A DNA stretch of 64,000 nucleotides from Cohnella candidum. GTDB taxonomy: Bacteria > Bacillota > Bacilli > Paenibacillales > Paenibacillaceae. The notes beneath the pieces were generated by a model. It did no database searches, was not told the DNA's origin, and was given only the letters and a program-made list of their open reading frames with translations. Location of the stretch: NCBI RefSeq assembly GCF_003713065.1, contig NZ_CP033433.1, forward strand, positions 4,675,501 to 4,739,500, read 5' to 3'. The first letter of the stretch is position 1. Each line of letters opens with the position of its first letter. Position numbers and translations under genes: made by a program. Below, in pieces: positions 6,762 to 14,362 of this stretch.

Positions 6762-8981
6762 ATGCAACGGCGTACCAAGAAGTGGCTGTACCCGCTGGCA
6801 TCCGGTGCTTTAAGCTTAGCGGTCCTTGCCGGGACCTGGTCGAACGTACCGAGTGCCAAAGCAGCAACAGACGCAACCGTCGAGCTTCGTCTCCTGCAAA
6901 CCACGGACATCCATGTCGCCCTCATGAACTACGACTACTACAAAGACGCTCCCACGGACGAGTATGGGCTTGTTCGCACGGCTACGCTGATCAACCAGGC
7001 ACGCGCGGAAAAACCGAATTCGATGATGTTCGACGCCGGCGACCTGATCCAAGGCAACCCGATGGGCGACTACATGGCGCGCGTGGATGGCATGAAGACG
7101 GAAGGCGAAGTCCATCCCGTTTTCAAAGCGATGAACCTGATTAAGTATGACGCCGCTGCGATCGGGAACCACGAGTTCAACTACGGTCTCGACTACCTGC
7201 AAAGAACGCTGAAGGGCGCCCAATTCCCGTATGTGAACGCCAATATTTTCGTGGACGATCACGACCAAGACCCGAATAACGACAAAAACTATTTTACGCC
7301 GTACGTCATTCTCGATAAGAAAGTGAAGGATTCGAACGGCGCCGAGCAGACGATCAAGGTGGGCGTCATCGGTTTCGTTCCGCCGCAGGTCATGGCCTGG
7401 GATAAAGCGAATCTCGAAGGCAAAGTCATCGCCAAAGACATCGTGGAAACCGCCAAAAAATTCGTACCCGAAATGAAAGCCAAAGGCGCCGATCTTGTCG
7501 TCGTGATCAACCACAGCGGCATGGGCCTGCCTCAGCTCGGCAGCATGGATGAGAACACCGCATGGGAGCTCTCCAAAAACGTGCCGGGCATCGACGCGCT
7601 GCTATTCGGCCATTCCCACGTGGTGTTCCCGTCGGCAACCTTCAAAGATACGCCGGGCGTCGATCTCGAAAAAGGGACGGTTAACGGCGTTGCGGTGGTG
7701 GAGGCCGGCTTCTGGGGCAACAACCTCGGCGTCGTCGATCTCACCCTGGCGCAAAAAGACGGAAAATGGACGGTCACGAACAGCCACACGGAAGCGCGTC
7801 CGATTCTCGGCAAGAAAGACGGCCAAAACGTGGCGCTCGTGCAGTCCGATCCGAAAGTCGTGGACGCGATCAAAACGGAGCACGAAGCCACTTTGAATTA
7901 CATTCGCGGACCGGTTGGCACCACGACGGCCCCGATTAACAGCTATTTCGCGTTGGTGGCGGACGATCCGTCCATCCAATTGGTCACGAACGCGCAAAAA
8001 TGGTACGTCGAAAACAACATCCAAGGCACCGAGCTCGAAGGGCTGCCGGTTCTGTCCGCTGGCGCTCCGTTCAAAGCGGGAGGCCGTCAAGGCGCGAGCT
8101 ACTACACCGACATCCCGGCAGGCACGATCGCCATCAAGAACGTCTCGGACCTGTACATCTATCCCAACACGTTGAAAGCCGTTCTGCTGAACGGGGACCA
8201 AGTCCGCGAGTGGCTGGAGCGGGCGGCGGGGCAATTCAACCAAATCGACCCGAACAAGAAGGAAGAGCAGCCGCTCATCAACAACAGCTTCCCGACGTAC
8301 AACTACGATGTCATCGACGGTGTTACGTATCAGATCGACGTGACCCAAGCTTCCCGTTACGACGATCAAGGGAAAGTCGTTAACCCGGATGCTCACCGGA
8401 TCGTGAACCTGCAATATCAAGGCAAACCCGTCACGAAAGACATGAAGTTCGTGGTGGTCACGAACAACTACCGCGCGAGCGGCGGCGGCTTCTTCCCGGG
8501 GCTGGACGGCAGCAACATCGTCATCGATTCCCCGGACGAGAACCGTCAGGTCGTGATTAACTACATTAACGCGAACAAAACGATCAATCCGTCGGCCGAC
8601 AACAACTGGACGTTCGCGCCGATCAAGGGTAACGTGAACGTCACGTTCGAAACTTCGCCGAACGCGCAGACGGCGGCGAAGAGCATGAAGGGCATTAAGT
8701 ACTTGAGCACTGAGGACAGCGGCTTCGCGAAATACAGCATCGATTTGAAAACCGCGGCCGTTCCCGCAACCCCGGACAAACCGGAAAAGCCCGAAAAGCC
8801 GGAAAAACCTGAAAAGCCGCCGGTTAAAGCGGACATCGTGTACATCGTGAAGGCAGGCGACTGGCTCTCCAAAATCGCAGAAGCCTACCATGTGGATTGG
8901 CACGCGCTGGCGGAATACAACCGCCTGAAAAACCCGAACCTCATTCGGGTCGGACAGAAAATCCTGATTCCTCAGAAGTAA
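6762..8981 (+). CDS. cpdB: Secreted CpdB-like 2',3'-cyclic-nucleotide phosphodiesterase/3'-nucleotidase with C-terminal LysM
   Basis: 739-residue exported enzyme expected to release phosphate and nucleosides from extracellular nucleotides. A signal peptide (residues 1 to about 34, ending SAKA) precedes a metallophosphatase domain with TTDIH, FDAGDLIQG, GNHEFNYG and GHSH metal-ligand motifs. TDEYGLVRTATLINQARAE is typical of CpdB rather than plain 5'-nucleotidases. The 5'-nucleotidase C-terminal substrate domain follows (about 375-590), then a KPEKPE spacer (about 672-690) and a LysM domain (about 690-737) that would hold it on peptidoglycan. ATG 6762 is chosen over upstream codons because AGGAGG at 6747-6752 lies 9 bases before it and the signal peptide then starts correctly. 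Single-gene unit with its own terminator. Confidence 0.9.
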   Translation: MQRRTKKWLYPLASGALSLAVLAGTWSNVPSAKAATDATVELRLLQTTDIHVALMNYDYYKDAPTDEYGLVRTATLINQARAEKPNSMMFDAGDLIQGNPMGDYMARVDGMKTEGEVHPVFKAMNLIKYDAAAIGNHEFNYGLDYLQRTLKGAQFPYVNANIFVDDHDQDPNNDKNYFTPYVILDKKVKDSNGAEQTIKVGVIGFVPPQVMAWDKANLEGKVIAKDIVETAKKFVPEMKAKGADLVVVINHSGMGLPQLGSMDENTAWELSKNVPGIDALLFGHSHVVFPSATFKDTPGVDLEKGTVNGVAVVEAGFWGNNLGVVDLTLAQKDGKWTVTNSHTEARPILGKKDGQNVALVQSDPKVVDAIKTEHEATLNYIRGPVGTTTAPINSYFALVADDPSIQLVTNAQKWYVENNIQGTELEGLPVLSAGAPFKAGGRQGASYYTDIPAGTIAIKNVSDLYIYPNTLKAVLLNGDQVREWLERAAGQFNQIDPNKKEEQPLINNSFPTYNYDVIDGVTYQIDVTQASRYDDQGKVVNPDAHRIVNLQYQGKPVTKDMKFVVVTNNYRASGGGFFPGLDGSNIVIDSPDENRQVVINYINANKTINPSADNNWTFAPIKGNVNVTFETSPNAQTAAKSMKGIKYLSTEDSGFAKYSIDLKTAAVPATPDKPEKPEKPEKPEKPPVKADIVYIVKAGDWLSKIAEAYHVDWHALAEYNRLKNPNLIRVGQKILIPQK

Positions 8982-8995
8982 GCCGCGCATAAGCA

Positions 8996-9028
8996 AAGCA
9001 CCCGTCTCCGTAAGGGACGGGTGCTTTT
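8996..9028. terminator. Bidirectional terminator between convergent genes
   Basis: Stem AAGCACCCGTC extending to an 11-bp pairing with GGGACGGGTGCTT, loop CGTAA, then TTTTGCTTTT on the plus strand and A-rich sequence on the left side. It serves the nucleotidase gene and the convergent peptidase gene. Confidence 0.8.
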
Positions 9029-9032
9029 GCTT

Positions 9033-10127
9033 TTATCCAATCACGGTTAATTCCTTCGGATACGAAGTCAGCACCTCGACGCCGTCCGGCGTGACGAACA
9101 CGTCGTCTTCGATCCGGACGCCGCCGACGGAAGGCACGTAGATGCCCGGCTCCACGGTGAAAGTCATGCCGGCTTGCACGAGATCTTCATTCCGGCCGTG
9201 CACGGACGGATACTCATGAATGTCCATGCCGAGGCCGTGCCCGAGGCGGTGGTTGAAGTAGGGCCCATAGCCCGCCGCCTCGATCGCTTGCCGGGCTGCG
9301 CGGTCCAGGCTGCCGAAGGTGACGCCCGGCCGGATGGCTTCGATGGCCCGAAGATTCCCCTCCAGGACGGCAGCGTAAATCTTCTTCGCCTCTACGGAGA
9401 TGTCTCCTACCGCGAATGTCCGGGTGATGTCCGAGGCATAACCGTCCGCGTACACGCCAAGATCGAACAAGAGCAGCTCGCCATCGCGAACTGGATCGTT
9501 GTTCGGCGTGCCATGAGGCATTGCGGATTTGGCGCCGGACAGGACCATCGTATCGAAGGAAGGTCCCTGCGCACCGAGCTTCTTCATTTGATACTCCAGC
9601 TCCGCGACCAGCTCGATCTCCGTGACGCCCGGCTTCACTCGGGCAACGCCTGCCCGCAGAACGTCCTCGACGATGCGGACGGCGTGCTTCATCCGCGCGA
9701 CCTCGTCCGGCGTTTTGACCGCGCGCATCTCGCGAAGCGGGGCTCCGATATCGGCATAAGTCGCCGCGCCCACCGCCCCGTGAACCGCTTCGTAACGACG
9801 GACGCTGAGGTCGTCTTTCTCCACGCCCAGGTTCCGGATGCCTCGGGGCATCAGTTTGCTCAGGATCTCATAGGCATCGTCGGTGTCAGAATGCGTGTGG
9901 ATGTTCGGCACGGTTGAAGCGGCTGCGGCTTGGGCGGCTTCGTAATCGAGCGCCGGAACGAGCAGCAGAGGTTCTTCGCCCTTAGGCAGCAGCAAACCGA
10001 GAAATCTCTCGTGAGGGTTGGTGGCGAATCCGGTCAAGTAATACACATGCTTGGGCGATGTAATCAGCATCGCGTCGAGCCGGTTATGGTCCAGATAGTC
10101 ATGCAGCTTATTCATTCGGGATGTCAT
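9033..10127 (-). CDS. M24 family Xaa-Pro peptidase (PepQ-like)
   Basis: 364-residue cytosolic metallopeptidase that removes residues ahead of proline from peptides. The creatinase-type N-terminal domain contains MLITSPKHVYYLTGF. The C-terminal pita-bread domain carries the five metal ligands in LLFDLGVYADGYASDITRT, the His in GHGLGMDIHEYP, and the Glu residues in EPGIYVPSVGGVRIEDD. Length fits the Firmicute YqhT/PapA/PepQ group. Start ATG 10127 has an AAAGGCGG ribosome site 8 bases upstream; ATG 10115 is a possible internal start. It is divergent from the sulfite-oxidase-like gene with about 70 bases between them. No sign of damage. Confidence 0.9.
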   Translation of the reverse strand: MTSRMNKLHDYLDHNRLDAMLITSPKHVYYLTGFATNPHERFLGLLLPKGEEPLLLVPALDYEAAQAAAASTVPNIHTHSDTDDAYEILSKLMPRGIRNLGVEKDDLSVRRYEAVHGAVGAATYADIGAPLREMRAVKTPDEVARMKHAVRIVEDVLRAGVARVKPGVTEIELVAELEYQMKKLGAQGPSFDTMVLSGAKSAMPHGTPNNDPVRDGELLLFDLGVYADGYASDITRTFAVGDISVEAKKIYAAVLEGNLRAIEAIRPGVTFGSLDRAARQAIEAAGYGPYFNHRLGHGLGMDIHEYPSVHGRNEDLVQAGMTFTVEPGIYVPSVGGVRIEDDVFVTPDGVEVLTSYPKELTVIG

Positions 10128-10196
10128 CTCATCAACCGCCTTTCACCCTCCATTCTACTGAGTCTGAAAGAGCGACGCCAGCCATACATTAGGTTA

Positions 10197-11282
10197 ATGA
10201 TCTTAAGCGTGGTGGACCCTGTGCCTGACGAAACCGTAAGACCTTACTTGACCACCAGACAACTCGTTCCGGAGAATCAAGAGTCGCCTGTCCATTTTAT
10301 GAATCTCACGAACATCCCGGAAGAGCTTCTCTATAGAAGGAATCATTTTGCTTATCCGACGCTTCAAGAGGAAGCTTACCGCATCACGATTCAAGGAGCG
10401 GTGTCCCAGCCGCGTGTCTTCGATAATCAAACGATCCGCTCGCTGCCATCCAGGAACGTTCACGTCGTACTGGAATGCGCGGGCAACAAACGGGCTTTTT
10501 TCGAGCCGAAAACGTTCGGTGAACAGTGGGAAAGAGGGGCGTGGGCGCAAGGCGTCTGGACGGGAGTTCCCCTCTCCGAGTTGCTTCGGTACGCGGGCAT
10601 GAAACCGTCGGCTCAGGAAGTCGTCGCGGAAGGCTGGGACATGGGACGCCGTCACGACATGCCGGGAATATTCCCGTTCGCGCGCAGTATTCCGGTTGCG
10701 ACAGCCATGCACCCCGATACGCTCCTTGCTTACGCCTATAACGGAAGTCCGCTGTCGCCGCGGCACGGGTTCCCTTACCGGCTGATCGTTCCCCGATGGT
10801 ACGCCATGGCGTCGGTGAAATGGGTTCGAAGAATCTTCGTCACCGAGTCGCCTTTTCAGGGGCCTTTTCAAAGTATCGATTACCAGTACTATCCCGACAA
10901 GACTAACCCACAAATCAAATATCCCGTGACGATTCAGCATGTGAATTCATCTATTCTAACACCGCGGGATCGATCCATCATGAGGAAAGGCAGGCATGCG
11001 ATTCATGGCACCGCTTGGACGGGGCTGGGGGAAATCGATCGGGTCGAGATCAGCGTGGATGGAGGAACTTCATGGCGGGAAGCGAAAATAGAAAGACCTA
11101 CCGATCGGCCTCATGGCTGGGTGCTTTGGCGCTACGATTGGGACGCGAACCAAGCAGGCGAATACTCGATACTCTCGAGAGCCAGGGACACCTCAGGCAG
11201 GATCCAGCCGATGAGGGCGTACTGGAACCGGAAGGGGTACGGGTATAACGCGGCGGATCGAATCAAAATCTTGATTGAATAG
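10197..11282 (+). CDS. Sulfite oxidase-like molybdopterin enzyme
   Basis: 361-residue protein of the sulfite oxidase family: molybdopterin domain (about 40-240) followed by the Ig-like dimerisation domain (about 250-355). The Mo-coordinating cysteine is Cys94 in VVLECAGNKR; YLTTRQLVPENQESPVHF near the start and GFPYRLIVPRWYAMASVKW are typical. There is no haem domain, no Tat signal and no membrane partner (such as MsrQ/YedZ) nearby, so it is probably cytosolic and its electron acceptor and substrate are unknown. The start is uncertain because no good ribosome site precedes ATG 10197; GTG 10209 is an alternative. The open frame continues upstream into the divergent gene, which I discount. Confidence 0.85.
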   Translation: MILSVVDPVPDETVRPYLTTRQLVPENQESPVHFMNLTNIPEELLYRRNHFAYPTLQEEAYRITIQGAVSQPRVFDNQTIRSLPSRNVHVVLECAGNKRAFFEPKTFGEQWERGAWAQGVWTGVPLSELLRYAGMKPSAQEVVAEGWDMGRRHDMPGIFPFARSIPVATAMHPDTLLAYAYNGSPLSPRHGFPYRLIVPRWYAMASVKWVRRIFVTESPFQGPFQSIDYQYYPDKTNPQIKYPVTIQHVNSSILTPRDRSIMRKGRHAIHGTAWTGLGEIDRVEISVDGGTSWREAKIERPTDRPHGWVLWRYDWDANQAGEYSILSRARDTSGRIQPMRAYWNRKGYGYNAADRIKILIE

Positions 11283-11286
11283 CGGA

Positions 11287-11316
11287 ATGGCCCCTTCCTG
11301 ACGAGGAAGGGGCCAT
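11287..11316. terminator. Bidirectional hairpin between convergent genes
   Basis: Perfect 13-bp stem ATGGCCCCTTCCT/AGGAAGGGGCCAT with a GACG loop. T tracts are short on both sides. It lies between the sulfite oxidase-like gene and the small minus-strand gene. Confidence 0.65.
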
Positions 11317-11343
11317 GTCGTTCAAGTAGGAAAATTAACGGCT

Positions 11344-11571
11344 TTAGTCGTTCAGCCCATTGAGCGATTCTTTTTCCTCGTTCAGCTGCTGGGACAGAGC
11401 GCCGGCTTGGCTGCTCTCGTCGGCTTGCCGGACGGAGATTTCTGCATGGGCGACGGCGTTTTGCGCTTCGTTGATTTTGTCCGCCGTCGGATGCGATTGC
11501 GCTTGGTCTACCGCATGCTCTACGTTTTCGAGCGCGTTTTGGGCTTGATCCGATTTGTTTTGTTCGGTCAT
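11344..11571 (-). CDS. Small helical hydrophilic protein, unknown
   Basis: 75 residues, rich in Gln, Ala, Glu and Asn, with no hydrophobic segment; the pattern (ALENVEHAVDQAQ, INEAQNAVAHAEISVRQADE) suggests two to three amphipathic helices or a coiled coil. ATG 11571 has a very good GAGGAGG ribosome site 10 bases upstream and the gene is closed by a hairpin at 11287-11316, so it is probably real despite its size. Not recognised as a named family; small proteins of this look are common in spore-formers. The spacer to the divergent DUF3231 gene holds both promoters but no clear -10/-35 pair was identified. Confidence 0.6.
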   Translation of the reverse strand: MTEQNKSDQAQNALENVEHAVDQAQSHPTADKINEAQNAVAHAEISVRQADESSQAGALSQQLNEEKESLNGLND

Positions 11572-11719
11572 GTGAAGGGATCCTCCTCAATGAGTGAATT
11601 TGACCTTTTCAATATGCAGTCTTTTCCTGAGGATTATTCATTTCATGTCCGTTCGCTTCGATCTGAGTTTTTTTGTGGACGATGAGGAAAACTTAAACAA
11701 AACGTCTGGAGGTTTCCTC

Positions 11720-12769
11720 ATGAGAATGGTAAAACCAATGAGCCCCAGTAAGCCGGTTCCTTTAACTCCGCTAAATGCGGCCGGACCCTTAACATCAGCA
11801 GAACAGGCGAAACTCTGGGCCACCTATATGGGGAATTCGATGGCCATTCGCGTGCTGAGTTACATGCTTCAGAACGTGGAAGATCAGGAAATCGAACAAA
11901 CTTTGCAAACTGCGTTGGACATTTCCACCCAGATGGTGGAGACGATCGTGCAGATTTTTAACCAAGAGAATTATCCCATCCCCGCAGGATTCTCCGAGGA
12001 GGATGTGAATTTAGGAGCGAAAAGGTTATTCTCGGACGAATTTTATCTCCATTACCTCAAATATACGGGCAAAGCGGGAATGAGCGTCTACGGAATCGCC
12101 GTCGGTTTAATGACCAGGCTCGATATCCGCGAGTTTTTCACGCAATGTCTGGCTTCTACGAACCAATTGATGAACCGCGTGAATGAACTGCTCATCGCGA
12201 AGGGCTTGATGACCAAACCTCCGTTGATCCCGTATCCGACTCATCGCGATTTCGTGAAAAAACAAAGCTACCTGAACGGATTCTTCGGAGACGTAAGGAA
12301 GTTGCACGCGCTGGAAATCGCCCATCTGTACGAGAACATCGAAAATAACGCGACCAGCAGGGCCGTATTGATTGCATTCGGCCAAGTCGCCCAGTCGGAG
12401 CAAGCAAAATCTTATTTTCACAGAGGAAGGGAAATCGCCGGCAAGCATTACGATATTTTCAGCAGGGTGCTGGAAAAAGAGAATTTGCCCGCTCCTCCAA
12501 TCCTTGATCCCTATGTGACGACCTCCACGTTTTCGCCGTTTTCGGAGAAGCTGATGCTGTACCATAAGCTCGACATGTATTCCATGAGAATCCGATCCTA
12601 CGGCAATGCTTTGGCTTTCTGCGCGAGACATGATCTTGCCCAAAAATACGGACGACTGCTTCTGGAAGTGGGCAATTATCTGGAGGACGGCGCGAACATT
12701 CTCATCGATCATGGGTGGATGGAGCAACCGCCGCAAGCTGTCGACCGCGAGGCATTGTCCTTCGAATAA
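11720..12769 (+). CDS. DUF3231 family protein (two-domain, possible spore coat-associated)
   Basis: 349 residues made of two similar ferritin-like helical DUF3231 units, about 25-185 and 195-345 (compare AKLWATYMGNSMAIRVLSYMLQ in the first with EIAHLYENIENNATSRAVLIAFGQ in the second). The family is mostly restricted to spore-forming Bacillales and some members are coat-associated, but no biochemical role is established. Start ATG 11720 is chosen because GGAGG (11708-11712) lies 7 bases before it; upstream in-frame codons lack a ribosome site. It lies 91 bases before the LuxR-type regulator; whether it belongs to the peptide system is unknown. Confidence 0.8.
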   Translation: MRMVKPMSPSKPVPLTPLNAAGPLTSAEQAKLWATYMGNSMAIRVLSYMLQNVEDQEIEQTLQTALDISTQMVETIVQIFNQENYPIPAGFSEEDVNLGAKRLFSDEFYLHYLKYTGKAGMSVYGIAVGLMTRLDIREFFTQCLASTNQLMNRVNELLIAKGLMTKPPLIPYPTHRDFVKKQSYLNGFFGDVRKLHALEIAHLYENIENNATSRAVLIAFGQVAQSEQAKSYFHRGREIAGKHYDIFSRVLEKENLPAPPILDPYVTTSTFSPFSEKLMLYHKLDMYSMRIRSYGNALAFCARHDLAQKYGRLLLEVGNYLEDGANILIDHGWMEQPPQAVDREALSFE

Positions 12770-12860
12770 GGCCGGCGAGCGCGATCTGTCGGAAATCCGG
12801 CCTGTCCTGTCGAATCGTTTGCCAGTATACTGGAATCAAGACGACATTTGGAGGACAACC

Positions 12861-13829
12861 ATGATTACGCTGCCGGGCTACACGTTTCTCGGCGTGGTGT
12901 ACGAGGATGAACGGATCCGCGTCGTACACGCCTATTCGCAGCCGACGCTCCGGGTAGCCGCGATTAAAATGGTGAAGCCGGGACCGCGGATGGCGATGGA
13001 GAACGCGAAGCTTATCCACGAATACGAGCTTCTGAGCGGGCTGGAAATGAGCCGCGTGCTCAAGCCGCATGCGCTTGAATGGCAGGACGACACGGTATTG
13101 CTCGTCCACCACATCCTTCAAAGCGTGACGCTGCGGCATTACATAAGCAAGGAAGAGCGGACGCCGGAGCAGACGCTTGCCGCCGCGCGCGCGATTTGCG
13201 ACGTGGTAGCGGAGCTGCATGGACACGGCGTCATTCACCACAACATTCGTCCGGATACGATTCTGCTGCAGCCGGAAACCATGCAGGTCCATCTCACCGG
13301 ACTGCCGGAAGCGGTGCGACTTCGCTCGGACGGCACCGTAGCCGCGGCTCCTCCGCAGGCGCCGGAAGGCCATCCCTTCTATAACGCGCCGGAACTGACG
13401 GGGATGGTCGCCCGCGGTTCTTACGATCCGCGAACGGATCTGTATTCGCTCGGCGTGACGTTGTACGAGCTATTCGGCGGGCGGCTGCCCGCGGATGAAG
13501 CGGGTTTGGCTGCGCTGCCGGAAGGCGTGGCGGCGGTGCTCGGCAAGCTGCTCGCCGTCCGGCCGGAAGACCGGTATGCGTCCGCCGCGGAAGCGGATGC
13601 GCAGCTGAAGAGGTACACGGACGGCCTGGGGGCGGTGCCGCAGCTCACGACGCGCGAGCTGGAGGTGCTGGCTCTGATGGCGTCGGGCTCCTCTAACAAA
13701 GAGATTGCGGCACGGCTGCAGGTCACGACGGAGACGGTTAAAGCGCACACAAAAAACATTTTCGCCAAACTCGGGGTGGGCAGACGTATTCAGGCAGTCG
13801 AGGAAGCCCGAAGGCTTCATTTTCTATAA
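12861..13829 (+). CDS. Pseudokinase-LuxR helix-turn-helix fusion regulator
   Basis: 322-residue protein with an N-terminal protein-kinase-like domain (about 1-255) and a C-terminal LuxR/NarL HTH (262-322, LTTRELEVLALMASGSSNKEIA and VTTETVKAHTKNIFAKL). The kinase fold keeps Lys36 in VAAIKM, the NAPE motif and the DPRTDLYSLGVTLYEL helix. However, the catalytic HRD is HHN (Asn128), the DFG motif is absent (LTGLPE) and there is no glycine-rich loop, so phosphotransfer is unlikely and the domain may act as a ligand or protein sensor. ATG 12861 follows GGAGG at 12850-12854. It lies directly upstream of the two leader-peptide genes on the same strand and is the obvious candidate to control them. Confidence 0.8.
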   Translation: MITLPGYTFLGVVYEDERIRVVHAYSQPTLRVAAIKMVKPGPRMAMENAKLIHEYELLSGLEMSRVLKPHALEWQDDTVLLVHHILQSVTLRHYISKEERTPEQTLAAARAICDVVAELHGHGVIHHNIRPDTILLQPETMQVHLTGLPEAVRLRSDGTVAAAPPQAPEGHPFYNAPELTGMVARGSYDPRTDLYSLGVTLYELFGGRLPADEAGLAALPEGVAAVLGKLLAVRPEDRYASAAEADAQLKRYTDGLGAVPQLTTRELEVLALMASGSSNKEIAARLQVTTETVKAHTKNIFAKLGVGRRIQAVEEARRLHFL

Positions 13830-13843
13830 GATTCGTGACAAAA

Positions 13844-13914
13844 TCCCCCAAACGGGGAATGGCTTCGCGCTTAATCGCCATTGTACGATGGGGTTAACAG
13901 ACAAACCCCGGAGG
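13844..13914 (+). promoter_or_regulatory. Hairpin-bearing leader before the first peptide gene
   Basis: Two short hairpins lie in the 92-base spacer: TCCCC/GGGGA (13844-13858, loop CAAAC), possibly an end signal for the regulator, and GGGGTT/AACCCC (13890-13909) that abuts the GGAGG ribosome site at 13910-13914. The second could affect translation initiation. Only a weak -10-like TACGAT (13884-13889) was seen. Confidence 0.35.
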
Positions 13915-14150
13915 GATCGAGATGGCGGAAGAGAAGAAACCGGCCGAGCAAGAGCTCAAGGCGCAGCACGAGATCGAGCTGAACGATCTGGAACAGGAAC
14001 TGACGGCCGAGCAGCGAGGCGAAGTGGATGGCGGCATCAGCTTGCCTGGAATTTTCGGTCCGGAGAAGCCCAGGCAGAGAAGAAGGGGAGCTTAAACATT
14101 CCATTCAATGGAGGGATCGAGATGGCGGAAGAGAAGAAACCGGCCGAGCA
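13910..14150 (+). repeat. Tandem duplication of the precursor gene, 200-bp offset
   Basis: The 41 bases at 13910-13950 (ribosome site, start codon and first leader codons) are identical to 14110-14150, exactly 200 bases apart. Similarity continues at a lower level through both leaders and stops at the GG codons. Confidence 0.9.
13922..14095 (+). CDS. Double-glycine leader precursor peptide 1
   Basis: 57-residue peptide with an acidic helical leader (starts MAEEKKPAEQE, contains EIELNDLEQELT) ending in a Gly-Gly at residues 37-38 (GEVDGG). Cleavage there by a C39 peptidase would release a 19-residue core, ISLPGIFGPEKPRQRRRGA, with a hydrophobic N-terminus, three prolines and a basic tail. The core has no Cys or Thr and one Ser, so lanthionine or sactionine chemistry is unlikely. 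GGAGG at 13910-13914 is a good ribosome site. It is the first of two near-duplicate precursor genes placed before a prolyl isomerase and a C39-peptidase exporter. Precursor role inferred from the GG motif, the repeated leader and the context. Confidence 0.8.
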   Translation: MAEEKKPAEQELKAQHEIELNDLEQELTAEQRGEVDGGISLPGIFGPEKPRQRRRGA

Positions 14151-14277
14151 GGAGCCGAAAGCGCAGCAAGAAATCGAGCTGAACGACCTGGAGCAGGAGC
14201 TCACGAACCAGCAACAAGATAAAGTGGAAGGCGGCTGGGGCGGCGGTCGTAATCGACCGAGAGTCAGAGGCTCTTAA
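14122..14277 (+). CDS. Double-glycine leader precursor peptide 2
   Basis: 51-residue paralogue of the previous peptide. The leader is nearly identical (MAEEKKPAEQE, then EIELNDLEQELT) and again ends in Gly-Gly (KVEGG, residues 37-38). The predicted core differs completely: WGGGRNRPRVRGS, 13 residues, strongly basic, glycine- and arginine-rich with one proline. The same GGAGG ribosome site and surrounding bases are copied from gene 1. Conserved leader plus variable core is the mark of exported ribosomal peptides such as bacteriocins or pheromones. A terminator follows at 14304-14333, which would favour precursor over exporter transcripts. Confidence 0.8.
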   Translation: MAEEKKPAEQEPKAQQEIELNDLEQELTNQQQDKVEGGWGGGRNRPRVRGS

Positions 14278-14303
14278 TTCCATTATGAATAAAAAATAAG
14301 AGG

Positions 14304-14333
14304 AAGGATCCGTGTAAAGCGGGTCCTTTTTTT
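14304..14333 (+). terminator. Terminator or attenuator between precursor genes and isomerase
   Basis: Stem AAGGATCCG/CGGGTCCTT (one T-G pair) with loop TGTAAAG and seven T. No separate promoter for the downstream genes is evident in the 29 bases before the next start, so partial read-through is likely. Confidence 0.8.
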
Positions 14334-14362
14334 CAAGTTGCGGTCAAGGAGGAGGTGAAGGG

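Noticed and set aside
13705-14277. 190-codon open frame spanning both precursor genes
   Set aside because: It begins inside the LuxR gene without a ribosome site and only joins the second precursor by frame coincidence; separate GGAGG sites and GG leaders support two short genes.
13922-14277. Lanthipeptide or sactipeptide precursors
   Set aside because: The cores lack Cys and have almost no Ser or Thr, and no LanM, LanB/C or radical SAM gene is nearby.
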